Below, piece by piece: positions 17,336 to 26,516 of a stretch of 64,000 nucleotides of DNA. Below the pieces are notes generated by a model. That model did no database searches, was not told the DNA's origin, and saw only the letters and a list, made by a program, of their open reading frames with translations. The first letter of the stretch is position 1. Each line of letters starts with the position of its first letter. Origin of the DNA: Mangrovactinospora gilvigrisea (lineage in GTDB: Bacteria > Actinomycetota > Actinomycetes > Streptomycetales > Streptomycetaceae); the NCBI RefSeq assembly GCF_001879105.1, contig NZ_MLCF01000009.1, positions 23,843 to 87,842 on the forward strand, read 5' to 3'. A program made the translations under genes and the position numbers.

Positions 17336-17485
17336 TGGCGCGGCGTCAGGTTCGCCGCCCCCGGCCACCGAACGGCCCGGTATCCCACCCGCCCGGCTCC
17401 GCCGGGCGCGCGGCGCCGGGCGAAGCCGCAGCGCTCCGCGCGCGGGCCCGGCGGCCACCGACGAAACTCGCACTGCGCCCACCCC

Positions 17486-17517
17486 GGGTCGGGTGCCGGG
17501 CAGAAGGGCGGCGGACC
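17486..17517. repeat. Partial intergenic palindromic repeat
   Basis: GGGTCGGGTGCCGGGCAGAAGGGCGGC matches the right arm of the dispersed palindrome family (GGGTGGGGTGCCGGGGCGGAGGGGCGGC in better copies). The left arm is not clear here. It lies in the 256-bp spacer between the amidohydrolase and kinase genes, which otherwise holds nothing I recognise apart from the operator-like site. Confidence 0.45.
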
Positions 17518-17535
17518 CGGCGCCGCGACGGACCG

Positions 17536-18624
17536 TCAGGCGTAGACGCGGCCGCGCAGCACGACCGCCGAGGGCGCGCCCAGCACCCGCACGTCCTTGC
17601 GGGGGTCCCCGTCGACGACGAGGAAGTCCGCCGACGCCCCCTCCTCGATGCCGGGCCGCCCCAACCAGGCCCGCGCGCGCCACGACGCGGCCCCCACCGC
17701 CTCCACCGCCGGCAGCCCCGCCCGCTCCAGCTCCACGACCTCCCGGGCCACCTGCCCGTGCCCCAGCCCGCCCCCCGCGTCCGTCCCCGCGAACACCGGC
17801 AGCCCCGCCTCATGCGCCGCGGCGACCGTCGCGTAGCGGCGCCGGTGAAGGTCCCTCATGTGCCCGGCGTAGGCGGGGAACTTCGCCTCCGCCTGCGCCG
17901 CGATCCCCGGGAAGGTGTCGATGTTGATCAGCGTCGGCACGATCGCGACGCCCCGCTCCGCGAACAGCGGGATCGTCTCCTCCGTGAGGCCCGTCGCGTG
18001 CTCGACGCAGTCGATGCCCGCCTCGACCAGCGGTGCCAGCGACGCCTCCGCGAAGCAGTGCGCGGTGACCCGCGCGCCCTCCTCGTGCGCCGCCGCGATC
18101 GCCTCGTCCAGCGCCCAGCGGGGCCAGCACTCGGCGAGGTCGCCGCTCTCCCGGTCGATCCAGTCGCCGACGAGCTTGACCCAGCCGTCGCCGCGCCGCG
18201 CCTCCCGCCGCACGTACGCGGCCAGGTCCCCCGGCTCGATCTCGTGCGCGTAGTTGCGGATGTAGCGGCGGGTGCGGGCGATGTGGCGGCCGGCGCGGAC
18301 GATCCGCGGCAGGTCCTCGCGGTCGTCCACCCAGCGGGTGTCCGCCGCCGAGCCGGCGTCCCGCACCAGCAGCGTGCCGGCGGCCCGCTCCCGCAGCGCC
18401 TGGGCCTCGGTCGTCGCCTCGTCGACCGCGCCGTGCGCGTCGAGGCCGATGTGGCAGTGCGCGTCGACGAGCCCGGGCAGCACCCACCCGTCCAGGACGG
18501 CGTCCGGCTCGCCCGTCGGCCGCTCGAACGTCACCTTCCCGTCGACGACCCACAGCTCGTCGCGGACGTCCTCCGGCCCGACCAGGATCCTGCCCCGCAC
18601 CCGCAGCACTCGATGCTCACCCAT
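17536..18624 (-). CDS. Amidohydrolase superfamily metal-dependent hydrolase
   Basis: A 362-residue TIM-barrel hydrolase. Metal ligands are visible in order: DAHCHIG (the HxH pair, about residues 54-60), a lysine in WVKLVGD, TAHCF, VEHATG, and the aspartate in FAGTDAG. An N-terminal and C-terminal beta-sandwich flank the barrel, as in imidazolonepropionase- and prolidase-like members. It is cytoplasmic (no signal). It would hydrolyse a C-N bond in a cyclic or amide substrate. The substrate is not predictable. The ABC-class ATPase gene ends 59 bp before its start. Confidence 0.82.
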   Translation of the reverse strand: MGEHRVLRVRGRILVGPEDVRDELWVVDGKVTFERPTGEPDAVLDGWVLPGLVDAHCHIGLDAHGAVDEATTEAQALRERAAGTLLVRDAGSAADTRWVDDREDLPRIVRAGRHIARTRRYIRNYAHEIEPGDLAAYVRREARRGDGWVKLVGDWIDRESGDLAECWPRWALDEAIAAAHEEGARVTAHCFAEASLAPLVEAGIDCVEHATGLTEETIPLFAERGVAIVPTLINIDTFPGIAAQAEAKFPAYAGHMRDLHRRRYATVAAAHEAGLPVFAGTDAGGGLGHGQVAREVVELERAGLPAVEAVGAASWRARAWLGRPGIEEGASADFLVVDGDPRKDVRVLGAPSAVVLRGRVYA

Positions 18625-18683
18625 GGCCGCACCTTAACGACCGTTCACGCCTCCGTGTCACGCACCCGGGTCACGCGCCCGGG

Positions 18684-20372
18684 TCACGCGCCCGCGTCGC
18701 GCAGCCCGCTGACGCGCAGCGACCGCAGCCGGTTGAGCGCCGCCGCCACCTCGTGGCGGCGCGGCACCGCGAAGTCCTCGTCCCGCACCCGCAGCAGCCC
18801 GGCCGCGCCCGCCGCCAGGTCGCGGTCGAGCAGGTCGAGCGCCGCGGCCAGCGTCCGGCGGCCGTCGAGGTGGCCGCGCCGCACCGCGAGTTCCAGCGCG
18901 AGGCCGATGCCGACCGCCTGCCCCGGATCGGTGATCTGCTCCACCGAGCGCAGGTCGATGTCCTGCTCGCCGAAGGTGAGGCCGTCGGTGCCGTGCGGGC
19001 GGATCCGGGAGCGGCCCTTGCGCCCCGCGGAGTCCACCGACGCCGGGTCGACGACGCGGTGCCGGACGGGCGGGAACGCGTCCGCCTCGGCGGTGCGGCC
19101 GGTGGGCGTCTCGGCGAGGGCGCGGGCCCGGGCGGTGACGTCCTCCGGGTGGTAGGCGTCCATCATCACCACCCGGTCGGCGACGTCGATGTAATCGCCG
19201 GAACCGCCCATGACCAGCACCGTCGAGACGCCGCGGTCGCGGTGCAGGGAGCGCACCAGGTCGACGAAGGGGGTGAGCGGCTCGCGGTCCTTGGCGACCA
19301 GGGCCTGCATCCGGGCGTCGCGGATCATCAGGTTGGTGGCGGCGGTGTCCTCGTCGATGAGCAGCACCCGGGCCCCCGCCTCGACGGCCTCGACCAGCGA
19401 GGCGGCCTGGGAGGTGGAGCCGGAGGCGTTCTCGGTGGAGAAGTCGGCGGTGTCGCCGCCGGAGGGCAGGTGGTCGACGAAGGCGTGCACGTCGCTGCGC
19501 TGCACCCGGCGCCCGTCCTCGGCGCGGATCTTGACGGTGTCGGCGCGGGCGGCGGCCAGTTCGCGGCCGTCGCCGGGGACGTGGTCCCAGACGCCGGCCT
19601 CCAGGGCGCGCAGCAGCGTCGACTTGCCGTGGAAGCCGCCGCCGACGATCAGGGTGACGCCCTCGGGGATGCCCATCCCCGACACCCGCCCGGCGTGCGG
19701 GAGTTCGATCTCGGTGCGCAGCTCGGGCGGCGCGGTGAAGGGCACCGCCCGGCCGCCGCCCAGCGGCCGGTCGTCGACGCCGCTGGCGCGGGGCAGGATC
19801 GCGCCCTCGGCGACGAAGGCGACGAGGCCGAGGCCGGGCAGGGCGCGGCGCAGCGCGTCGGTGTCCTCCACGGTGTCGACGAACCGCTGGACGTCCTTGG
19901 CGTCCAGGGCGTCGTGGTAGAGGGCGCGGTCGACGGCGTCGGGGAGGGCGCGGCAGAGCGCGCGCTCGGCGGCGCGGCCGTCGATCCGCCGTCCCCGGCC
20001 GGGGAGTTCGGCTCCGAGCCGGAGGGTGACGGAGCCGTCGGCGCCGACCTGGCAGGAGGCGCGGTCCAGCACCTGCTGGCCGCCGGCGTCCACCCGGAAG
20101 GGCGCGCGCAGTTCGGCGCGGGCGCGGCGGGCGAGGTAGGAGGCGAGGGCGCGGCGGCGGACGGGGGTCTCGGTCAGCGCGGCGGGGAAGCCGGCCTCCT
20201 CGCCGCCGAGGTGGACGGCGATCCGGCTGGGCGGGGCGAAGGGGTCGGACTGGGCGCGGACCACCTCCAGGACGCCGCCGCCGTCGAGCCGCCACTCGCC
20301 GGCGAGGGACTTGTAGCGGCCGTAGGAGGCGCCGTCCATCCGCAGCAGTTCTCCGGACAGCCCGTCACGCAT
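18684..20372 (-). CDS. Predicted ATPase of the ABC class (COG3044-like)
   Basis: A 562-residue protein without membrane segments. It has a P-loop in VGGGFHGKSTLL near residues 225-240 and a Walker B-like strand VLLIDEDTAATNLMIRD near 325-340, and the long N-terminal domain seen in COG3044 ATPases. These proteins are widespread but uncharacterised; an RNA- or DNA-related role has been suggested by their context elsewhere. ATG 20372 is divergent from the aminotransferase gene with only 82 bp between. A near-perfect triplet of GTCACGCGCCCGG at 18656-18691 overlaps the end of the gene and looks like replication slippage. Confidence 0.75.
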   Translation of the reverse strand: MRDGLSGELLRMDGASYGRYKSLAGEWRLDGGGVLEVVRAQSDPFAPPSRIAVHLGGEEAGFPAALTETPVRRRALASYLARRARAELRAPFRVDAGGQQVLDRASCQVGADGSVTLRLGAELPGRGRRIDGRAAERALCRALPDAVDRALYHDALDAKDVQRFVDTVEDTDALRRALPGLGLVAFVAEGAILPRASGVDDRPLGGGRAVPFTAPPELRTEIELPHAGRVSGMGIPEGVTLIVGGGFHGKSTLLRALEAGVWDHVPGDGRELAAARADTVKIRAEDGRRVQRSDVHAFVDHLPSGGDTADFSTENASGSTSQAASLVEAVEAGARVLLIDEDTAATNLMIRDARMQALVAKDREPLTPFVDLVRSLHRDRGVSTVLVMGGSGDYIDVADRVVMMDAYHPEDVTARARALAETPTGRTAEADAFPPVRHRVVDPASVDSAGRKGRSRIRPHGTDGLTFGEQDIDLRSVEQITDPGQAVGIGLALELAVRRGHLDGRRTLAAALDLLDRDLAAGAAGLLRVRDEDFAVPRRHEVAAALNRLRSLRVSGLRDAGA

Positions 20373-20454
20373 CTGCGCCCCTCACCTCGTTGTTCCCGCT
20401 CCTGGTACCGATGGCCATCGTAGGGGCCGGGGGGCGGCGACTACCCTCGTGGAC

Positions 20455-21564
20455 ATGACGATCACTCCTGGGGCCGAGGACCGCTCGGCGCATCCCCTGC
20501 TGGACCACGAGCCGCTGACGACGGCGCGTTTCGCCGCGCTGGAGCGTCGGGTGGCGGGGCTGATGGGCACGGCCCACGACGTGGCGCTGATGCAGGCGGA
20601 GGCGCTGCTGCCGCTGGAGGCGGCGATCCGCGGGGCGGTGCATCCCGGGTCGGTGGCGCTGAACATCGTCACCGGGCCCTACGGGCAGACCTTCGGGCGG
20701 TGGATGCGGTCCTGCGGGGCGCAGGTGGTCGACCTGGAGGTGCCGTACGAGCGGGCGGTCTCCAGCAGCGAGGTGGAGGTCGCGCTGGAGGCCCATCCGG
20801 ACGTGGACTTCGTCAGCCTGGTGCACGCGGAGGCGGCGACCGGCAACACCAACCCGGTGGGCGCGGTCGCGGAGGCGGTGCGGGCGCACGGCGCGCTCTT
20901 CTATCTGGACGCGGTGGCCTCGGTGGGCGCGGAGCCGGTGCTGGTCGACGAGTGGGGCGTGGACCTGTGCGTGATCGGCCCGCAGAAGGCGCTGGGCGGG
21001 CCGTCGGGGGTCTCGGCGGTGTCGGTGAGCGAGGCGGCCTGGCAGCGCATGGCCGACAATCCGGCGGCGCCGCGGGGCTCGTTCCTCTCCCTGCTGGACT
21101 GGAAGGAGCGCTGGTTCGACGGGGGGCGCTCGGCGTTCCTGGCGGCGCCGAGCGCGCTGGAGACGCTGGGGCTGGAGGCGGCGCTGGACCGCATCGCGGC
21201 GGGCGGCGGGGTGGACGCGCTGATGGCGCGTCACCGCGCGGCGGCCGCGGCGACGCGCGCGGGGGCGCGGGCGCTGGGGGTGACGCCGTACGTGGTCCGC
21301 GACCAGGACGCGGCGCCGGTCGCCACGACCCTGCGGACGCCGGACGGCACCGACGCCCGCGAGGTCGTCGCTGCCGCGACGTCGGCGTTCCCGGGGCTCC
21401 CTCTCACGGCGATGGGCGCCCCCTCCCTGCGCCTCAACCACTACGGCCCCCACGCGACGCTCCCGCTGGTCGCCACCGCCCTCAAGTCCCTCGCCGCCGC
21501 GCTCGCCACGGACCCCTCCGCCTCCCTCACCGCCGCCGAATCCGCCTGGCACAAGTCCGAGTAG
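20455..21564 (+). CDS. Class V PLP-dependent aminotransferase
   Basis: A 369-residue protein of the alanine-glyoxylate/serine-pyruvate aminotransferase type. The PLP lysine is in GPQKALGG, preceded by an aspartate in FYLDAVASVGAEP (which contacts the PLP ring nitrogen) and the substrate-side region SLVHAEAATGNTNP. A GTG at 20449 in the same frame is a possible alternative start; ATG 20455 gives the usual N terminus. Family members act in glyoxylate, serine or phosphonate metabolism. Neighbours give no pathway hint. It stands alone, divergent from the ABC-class ATPase. Confidence 0.85.
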   Translation: MTITPGAEDRSAHPLLDHEPLTTARFAALERRVAGLMGTAHDVALMQAEALLPLEAAIRGAVHPGSVALNIVTGPYGQTFGRWMRSCGAQVVDLEVPYERAVSSSEVEVALEAHPDVDFVSLVHAEAATGNTNPVGAVAEAVRAHGALFYLDAVASVGAEPVLVDEWGVDLCVIGPQKALGGPSGVSAVSVSEAAWQRMADNPAAPRGSFLSLLDWKERWFDGGRSAFLAAPSALETLGLEAALDRIAAGGGVDALMARHRAAAAATRAGARALGVTPYVVRDQDAAPVATTLRTPDGTDAREVVAAATSAFPGLPLTAMGAPSLRLNHYGPHATLPLVATALKSLAAALATDPSASLTAAESAWHKSE

Positions 21565-21567
21565 CAC

Positions 21568-21758
21568 CCGAAACCCCCGCCCCCACCAACGCCCCGCAGA
21601 GCGGGGCGGGTGGGGTGGCGGGACAGAGGGACCGACGGGCCGTCAGCCGGACACCCCGGGCGGGCCTCAGGCCGAGCGCTCCACGCCGGCCCGTCGGGCA
21701 CCGGCGGCGTCCGCACCGGGCCGGTCCCGGGTGGGGTGCCGGGGCGGAGGGGCGGCAA
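21568..21758. repeat. Two intergenic palindromic repeats, copies 3 and 4
   Basis: Copy 3 (about 21568-21630) has a perfect inner hairpin, CGCCCCGC-AGA-GCGGGGCG at 21590-21608, flanked by CACCCG...CCCCAC and GGGTGGGGTGGCGGG. Copy 4 (about 21727-21758) is a right arm only, CGGGTGGGGTGCCGGGGCGG then AGGGGCGGC. They fill the 270-bp convergent spacer between the aminotransferase and a dehydrogenase gene. No gene is visible there. Confidence 0.65.
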
Positions 21759-21834
21759 CACGGCACCGCGCCGGCCCGTCAGCCGACGACGGCGCCCGCA
21801 CCGCGCCGGCCGCCCCCAGCGGAGCGGCAGCGCG

Positions 21835-22932
21835 TCAGCCCGCCGCCGGGGCAGGCCGCTCGGGCGCGCTGGCGATCTTGACCGCGCCCGCCTCCAGCGA
21901 CGCCCCCTCCATCGCCTCCAGAACCTCGAGCACGTGGTACGCGAACCCCGCCGACGCGCGATGCGGCGTCCCCGACGCCACATGCGACGCCAGGTCGGCC
22001 ACGCCCGCCCCGCGGAACGGCTGGTCCACCGGCGACACCCGCGCGATCGCCGGCGTCACCTCCGTCCACTCCTCGTCCCCGCGCCGCTTCACCTTCACCG
22101 GCGCGTCGAAGACGTTCGGGTCCGGCACCTGCAGCGTGCCCTCGGTCCCGTAGATCTCCATGTGCGGCAGCTCGGTGTCCCACACGTCGAAGCTGTACAT
22201 GGTGGTGGCCAGCGCCCCCGACGCGAACCGCAGCAGCGACGTCGCGTGCGTCGGCACGTTCACCGGCACGCTCGACACCTTCGCCTCCGGCGACGTCACC
22301 GGCAGCTCCGGCTCCGCGATGACCGACGCGCCGGCCACCTCCGCCACCGGCCCGAGCAGGTTGACCAGCGCCGCCACGTGGTACGGCCCCCAGTCGAGGA
22401 CCGGGCCGCCGCCGGGCTGGAAGAAGAACGCCGGGTCCGGGTGCCAGACCTGCACCCGGCTGGAGCGCACGAAGCTGGTGGCCGCGAACGGCCGCCCGAT
22501 CAGGCCCTTGTCGATCGCCGCGCGGGCGGTCTGCCCGGCGGAGCCCAGGAAGGTGTCCGGCGCGCCGCCGAGCACCCGGCCCACCTCGTCCGCGGTCGCG
22601 ATGTTGCGGCGGGCCGCCTCGGCCGTCGCCGCGACCGGCTTCTCGACGTAGACGTGCTTGCCGGCGCGCAGCGCAGCGTCCGTCACCGCGGCGTGCGCGG
22701 CGGGCGGGGTGATGTTGACGACGATGTCGATCGACTCGTCGGCGAGCAGCTCGTCGGTGGTGCCCCAGTTGGGGATGGAGTACTGCTCGGCCGCGGCGCG
22801 GGCGCGCTCCTGGTCGAGGTCGGCGACGCGCACCACGGGCAGGTGCGGCATGCCCGCCAGGCCGTTGGCGTACGCCTTGAAGATGGATCCGGTGCCGACG
22901 ATGCCGACATTGAACGTGCGGGTCTCGCCCAT
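21835..22932 (-). CDS. Gfo/Idh/MocA-family sugar dehydrogenase
   Basis: A 365-residue NAD(P)-binding oxidoreductase. It has an N-terminal Rossmann motif VGIVGTGSIFKAYA and the family lysine-proline motif VEKPVA, with the C-terminal beta-sheet domain including HVAALVNLLG. ATG 22932 follows AGGAG at a good distance. It oxidises or reduces a sugar hydroxyl, often at C3, or an inositol. It lies 109 bp downstream of the ROK regulator on the same strand, so the two are likely cotranscribed and part of the sugar island that continues on the other strand. Confidence 0.86.
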   Translation of the reverse strand: MGETRTFNVGIVGTGSIFKAYANGLAGMPHLPVVRVADLDQERARAAAEQYSIPNWGTTDELLADESIDIVVNITPPAAHAAVTDAALRAGKHVYVEKPVAATAEAARRNIATADEVGRVLGGAPDTFLGSAGQTARAAIDKGLIGRPFAATSFVRSSRVQVWHPDPAFFFQPGGGPVLDWGPYHVAALVNLLGPVAEVAGASVIAEPELPVTSPEAKVSSVPVNVPTHATSLLRFASGALATTMYSFDVWDTELPHMEIYGTEGTLQVPDPNVFDAPVKVKRRGDEEWTEVTPAIARVSPVDQPFRGAGVADLASHVASGTPHRASAGFAYHVLEVLEAMEGASLEAGAVKIASAPERPAPAAG

Positions 22933-23041
22933 GGGTTGGTGCTCCTGCGCAGAAGATCGGGTCAAGGGGGGACGAGACCCGGCCGGGAGCGGCCCTCATG
23001 CAAGCACCTTCGGCCGCTCCCGGTCAACCCGGTCGGCCCGG

Positions 23042-24286
23042 TCAACCCGGCCCCATCAGCCCCGTGATGCCGTCCGGGGAGAGCACCTGCTCCACCGCCA
23101 GCACCCCGCCGCCGACGTACCCCGCGCGCTTGCCCAGCTCGCTGGGCGCCAGCTCCAGGTGGCGTGTGGCCAGCGGCAGCGCGCGCCGGTAGACCACCGC
23201 CCGCACCCCGGCGATCAGCTCGTCGCCGGCCGCGGCGAGCGCCCCGCCTATCGCCAGCCGGGCCGGGTTGTAGACGTGCACCAGCAGCGCGGCGACCTCG
23301 CCGATCCGCTCGGCGGCCGCGCGGACCACGCGCAGCGCGGCCGCGTCCCCGTGGCGGACCAGCCGCACCAGGTCGCCGGTGCCGGCGAGGCCGTCCGCGT
23401 CCTGGACGGCGCCGTCCTGCCGCAGCCGGTCGAGCATCGCGGCGGTGGAGGCGACGGCCTCCACGCAGCCGGTCTTGCCGCAGCGGCAGGCGACGCCCTC
23501 GGCGCCGGGCGCGGGCATGTGGCCGATGTCGCCGGCGGCGCCGTCCGCGCCGCGGTGCAGCTCGCCGCCGGCGGAGACCAGGCCGCCGCCGATGCCGGTG
23601 CCGACCTTGAGGAAGAGCAGCGGCGTCTGGCCGGCCGGCAGGGTGCGGGCCTCGCCGAGCGCCATCAGGTTCACGTCGTTGTCGACGAGGACGGCGCAGC
23701 CGAGGCGGGCGGAGAGGTCGCGGCCGACGGGGTGGCCGTCCCAGCCGGGCATGATCGGCGGCCGGACGGGGGTGCCGGCGGCGTGGTCGACGGGGCCGGG
23801 CAGCCCGACGGCGAGCGCGCAGAGCCGGGCGGCCGCGGTGCGCTCGGCGGCACGGTCGAGCAACTCCCGGACGGTGTCGGCGAGTCGGCCGAGGACGGCG
23901 TCGGGGCCGGACTCCAGGTCGAGTGCGACGGTGGTCTCGGCGAGCAGGTCCTGGCCGAGGTCGAGGACGGCGACCCGGGCGTCCCGGGCGCCGACGTCCG
24001 CCGAGGCGACCAGCCCGGCGCGCGGGTTGAGGGCGAGGCGGGCGGCGGGCCGGCCGCGGGTGCCGCGGCGCACCGGCCCGCCCTCGGTGATCACCCCGGC
24101 CTCGATCAGCGCGTCGAGGTGCCGGGTGACGGTGGAGCGGGCCAGCCCGGCGGCGGTGACGAGTTCGGCGCGGCTGGCGGCGGCGTCGGAGGCGACGAGC
24201 CGGGCGAGCGTGGAGTAGAGCAGACCGCCGCCGTCCCGGAAGCGCAGGGCGGGCACGGTGAGTCGGGGCGCGGGGCTGTCGTCCAT
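23042..24286 (-). CDS. ROK-family transcriptional regulator
   Basis: A 414-residue protein. Residues about 25-75 form a winged helix-turn-helix (SRAELVTAAGLARSTVTRHL). The rest is a ROK kinase-like fold with the ATP motif SADVGARDARVAVL, the sugar motif VDNDVNLMALGEA and the zinc-binding HM...CRCGKTGCVEA. ROK proteins with this extra domain are repressors that respond to sugars. A perfect inverted repeat, TGTACG-N6-CGTACA, lies 10-27 bp upstream of the ATG in the divergent promoter, and is the best candidate for its operator. No ribosome site is visible, so the message may be leaderless. Confidence 0.88.
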   Translation of the reverse strand: MDDSPAPRLTVPALRFRDGGGLLYSTLARLVASDAAASRAELVTAAGLARSTVTRHLDALIEAGVITEGGPVRRGTRGRPAARLALNPRAGLVASADVGARDARVAVLDLGQDLLAETTVALDLESGPDAVLGRLADTVRELLDRAAERTAAARLCALAVGLPGPVDHAAGTPVRPPIMPGWDGHPVGRDLSARLGCAVLVDNDVNLMALGEARTLPAGQTPLLFLKVGTGIGGGLVSAGGELHRGADGAAGDIGHMPAPGAEGVACRCGKTGCVEAVASTAAMLDRLRQDGAVQDADGLAGTGDLVRLVRHGDAAALRVVRAAAERIGEVAALLVHVYNPARLAIGGALAAAGDELIAGVRAVVYRRALPLATRHLELAPSELGKRAGYVGGGVLAVEQVLSPDGITGLMGPG

Positions 24287-24295
24287 GACCGCAAC

Positions 24296-24313
24296 TGTAC
24301 GTCCCGCCGTACA
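24296..24313. promoter_or_regulatory. Perfect inverted repeat in the ROK divergent promoter
   Basis: TGTACG at 24296-24301 and CGTACA at 24308-24313, separated by TCCCGC. It lies right in front of the ROK gene and about 145 bp before the divergent dehydrogenase start. Autoregulation by the ROK protein, and control of both arms, is the simplest reading. Confidence 0.65.
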
Positions 24314-24351
24314 TGATTACGACTCTCAAGATGCAGAATATTCCCCCTTGA

Positions 24352-24359
24352 TAGCGCTA
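24352..24359. promoter_or_regulatory. Short palindrome TAGCGCTA upstream of the sugar operon
   Basis: TAGCGCTA, in the context TTGATAGCGCTAATGC, sits about 100 bp upstream of the dehydrogenase start at 24459 in an AT-richer patch. It resembles a LacI-family core. It could be a second operator or part of the promoter. The evidence is only its symmetry and location. Confidence 0.3.
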
Positions 24360-24458
24360 ATGCGCCCGATTTATGGTTCTCGCGGGACGAGACACCAAGC
24401 CGGAGCGACAGCTTCCGCATCTGCATCCGCAGGACCCACCGAAGGGAACACCCCCGCC

Positions 24459-25592
24459 GTGGCCCCATACCCACCGCCCCGCGCGGCCGTCATCGGCGCC
24501 GGGATGATCGCCGAGGTGCACCGGCGCGCCCTGCGCGCCGCCGGCGCCGAGCTCGCCGGCGTGCTCGCGTCCACCCCCGAACGCTCCGCCGAGACGGCCG
24601 CCGCCTGGGGCACCCGCGGCTACGCCTCCCTGGAGGAGCTGCTCGCCGACGACTCCGTCGCCGTGGTGCACGTCTGCACCCCCAACCACCTCCACGCCGA
24701 GCAGGCCGAACGCGCCCTGGACGCCGGCAGGCACGTGGTGTGCGAGAAGCCGCTGGGCGTCTCCGCCGCCGAGGCCGAGCGCCTCGCCGCGGCCGCCGAG
24801 CGCGCCGGCAAGGTGGCCGCCGTCCCGTTCGTCTACCGCTACCACCCGCTGGTGCGGGAGCTGCGGGCGCGCCGCGAGAGCGGCGAGTTCGGCGCCTGGC
24901 ACCTCATCCACGGCAGCTACCTCCAGGACTGGATGCTCGCCCCGGAGGCGTCCGGCTGGCGCGTCGCCCCCGAACTGGGCGGCGCCTCGCGGGCGTTCGC
25001 CGACATCGGCTCGCACTGGTGCGACCTGGTGGAGTTCGTCACCGGCGAGCGGTTCGCCGAGCTGAGCGCGGCCCGCTCCACGGTGGTCGCCGAGCGGCCC
25101 GCGGCGACCGCCAAGTCCTTCAGCGGCGCGGCCGGCGCGGGCGACGCCCCCACCTCCGCCGTCACCACCGAGGACGCGGCCGCCCTGCTGCTGCGCACCA
25201 CGGGCGGCACGCTGGCCACCGCGACCGTCTCCCAGGTCTCGGCCGGCCGCAAGAACCGGCTCTGGTTCGAGGTCGACGGCGAGCGCGGCAGCGCGGTCTT
25301 CGACCAGGAGAACCCGGAGACGGTGTGGCTGGGCGGCGCCGGCCCCGAGGGCGACCGGATCGTGCACCGCGACACCGTGCACGGGCCGTACTCCGTGCTC
25401 CCCGCCGGGCACCCGCAGGGCTACACCGACTGCTTCAACGCCTTCGTGGCCGACGTGCTCGCGGCGATCGCCACCGGCTCCGCCCCCGAGGGCCTGCCGA
25501 CGTTCGCGGACGGGCTGCGCTCCGCCCGCATCGTCGACGCCTTCCTCTCCTCCTCCGCAACCGGCAACTGGACCAAGGTGACTGCCTCATGA
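24459..25592 (+). CDS. Gfo/Idh/MocA-family sugar dehydrogenase
   Basis: A 377-residue oxidoreductase. It has the Rossmann motif AAVIGAGMIAEVH at the N terminus, CEKPLG for the catalytic lysine, and a typical DIGSHWCDLVEFV helix carrying the histidine used in catalysis. GTG 24459 is preceded by GAAGGGAAC. It overlaps the following isomerase gene by four bases (ATGA), so they are translated together. It is distinct from the other dehydrogenase at 21835, which suggests two successive oxidation or reduction steps, or different substrates, in the same sugar pathway. Confidence 0.86.
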   Translation: MAPYPPPRAAVIGAGMIAEVHRRALRAAGAELAGVLASTPERSAETAAAWGTRGYASLEELLADDSVAVVHVCTPNHLHAEQAERALDAGRHVVCEKPLGVSAAEAERLAAAAERAGKVAAVPFVYRYHPLVRELRARRESGEFGAWHLIHGSYLQDWMLAPEASGWRVAPELGGASRAFADIGSHWCDLVEFVTGERFAELSAARSTVVAERPAATAKSFSGAAGAGDAPTSAVTTEDAAALLLRTTGGTLATATVSQVSAGRKNRLWFEVDGERGSAVFDQENPETVWLGGAGPEGDRIVHRDTVHGPYSVLPAGHPQGYTDCFNAFVADVLAAIATGSAPEGLPTFADGLRSARIVDAFLSSSATGNWTKVTAS

Positions 25593-26512
25593 AGCTCGGC
25601 ATGCTGACCGCCTGCCTCCCGCAGTGGGACCTCGACACGATCGCCAAGTGGGCGGCGGGCCAGGGCTACCAGGCCCTGGAGGTCGCCGTCTGGCCGGGCA
25701 CCGGCGGACGCGACTTCGAGGCCTCGCACCTGCCGGTGGCCTCCTTCGGCGAGAAGGAGGCGGACGAGACCCGCGCGCTCTTCGACAAGCACGGGCTGGA
25801 GCTCTCCGCCTTCGCCTACTACGAGAACAACCTGCACCCGGACCTCGACCGGCGCGGTGAGATCCGCACCCACCTCAAGCACGCCATCGACGCGGCGCAG
25901 CTGCTGGGCGTCCCCTATGTCGGGACGTTCGTGGGCCGCGACTGGACGAAGCCGGTCGCCGACAACCTCCGCGAGGCCGAGCGGATCCTGCCGGAGCTGG
26001 TGGAGTACGCGGGCGAGCGCGACGTCAAGATCATCGTCGAGAACTGCGTGATGGAGGGGTGGCACCCGGACGGCTACCCGGGCAACCTCGCCTACTCCCC
26101 CGAGCTGTGGGAGTGGATGTTCGGGCTGGGCCTCTACCTCAACTGGGACCCGTCGCACCTCACCTGGATCGGCATCGACCCGGTGGAGACGATCGCGCCG
26201 TACATCGACCGCATCGTGCACGCCCAGGCGAAGGACGTCGAGCTGCGGCCGCGCGACCGCAACCGCTACGGCCACTTCGGCCCGGCGCTGGACCGCACCG
26301 GCAACCCGTGGGACATGGGCTGGTGGCGCTACCGCGTGCCGGGCCTGGGCCAGGTCGACTGGTCCGCGGTCGTCGACCGCCTCTACGAGGCCGGCTTCAC
26401 CGGCACGCTCTCCGTCGAGCACGAGGACCCGGTCTGGGGCGGCACGCCCGAGAAGGTGACGCAGGGCCTGGAGATCGCCCACCGCACGCTGCGGCCGCTG
26501 ATCGTCGCGTGA
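25589..26512 (+). CDS. Sugar phosphate isomerase/epimerase family TIM-barrel enzyme
   Basis: A 307-residue protein of the AP-endonuclease-2/xylose isomerase-like barrel. Metal ligands of the family are visible: glutamate in KIIVENCVMEG, aspartate in LNWDPSHLTW, histidine in IVHAQAKD and glutamate in LSVEHEDPVWG. It starts inside the stop codon of the upstream dehydrogenase. Proteins of this family paired with Gfo/Idh/MocA dehydrogenases include 3-keto-sugar epimerases such as YcjR of E. coli. The same kind of reaction is a reasonable guess here, but the sequence does not prove it. Confidence 0.82.
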   Translation: MKLGMLTACLPQWDLDTIAKWAAGQGYQALEVAVWPGTGGRDFEASHLPVASFGEKEADETRALFDKHGLELSAFAYYENNLHPDLDRRGEIRTHLKHAIDAAQLLGVPYVGTFVGRDWTKPVADNLREAERILPELVEYAGERDVKIIVENCVMEGWHPDGYPGNLAYSPELWEWMFGLGLYLNWDPSHLTWIGIDPVETIAPYIDRIVHAQAKDVELRPRDRNRYGHFGPALDRTGNPWDMGWWRYRVPGLGQVDWSAVVDRLYEAGFTGTLSVEHEDPVWGGTPEKVTQGLEIAHRTLRPLIVA

Positions 26513-26516
26513 CCGC

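Noticed and set aside
18656..18691. Triplet of GTCACGCGCCCGG as a regulatory repeat
   Set aside because: It overlaps the end of the ABC-class ATPase gene and the short spacer after it. Slippage in GC-rich DNA is enough to explain it.
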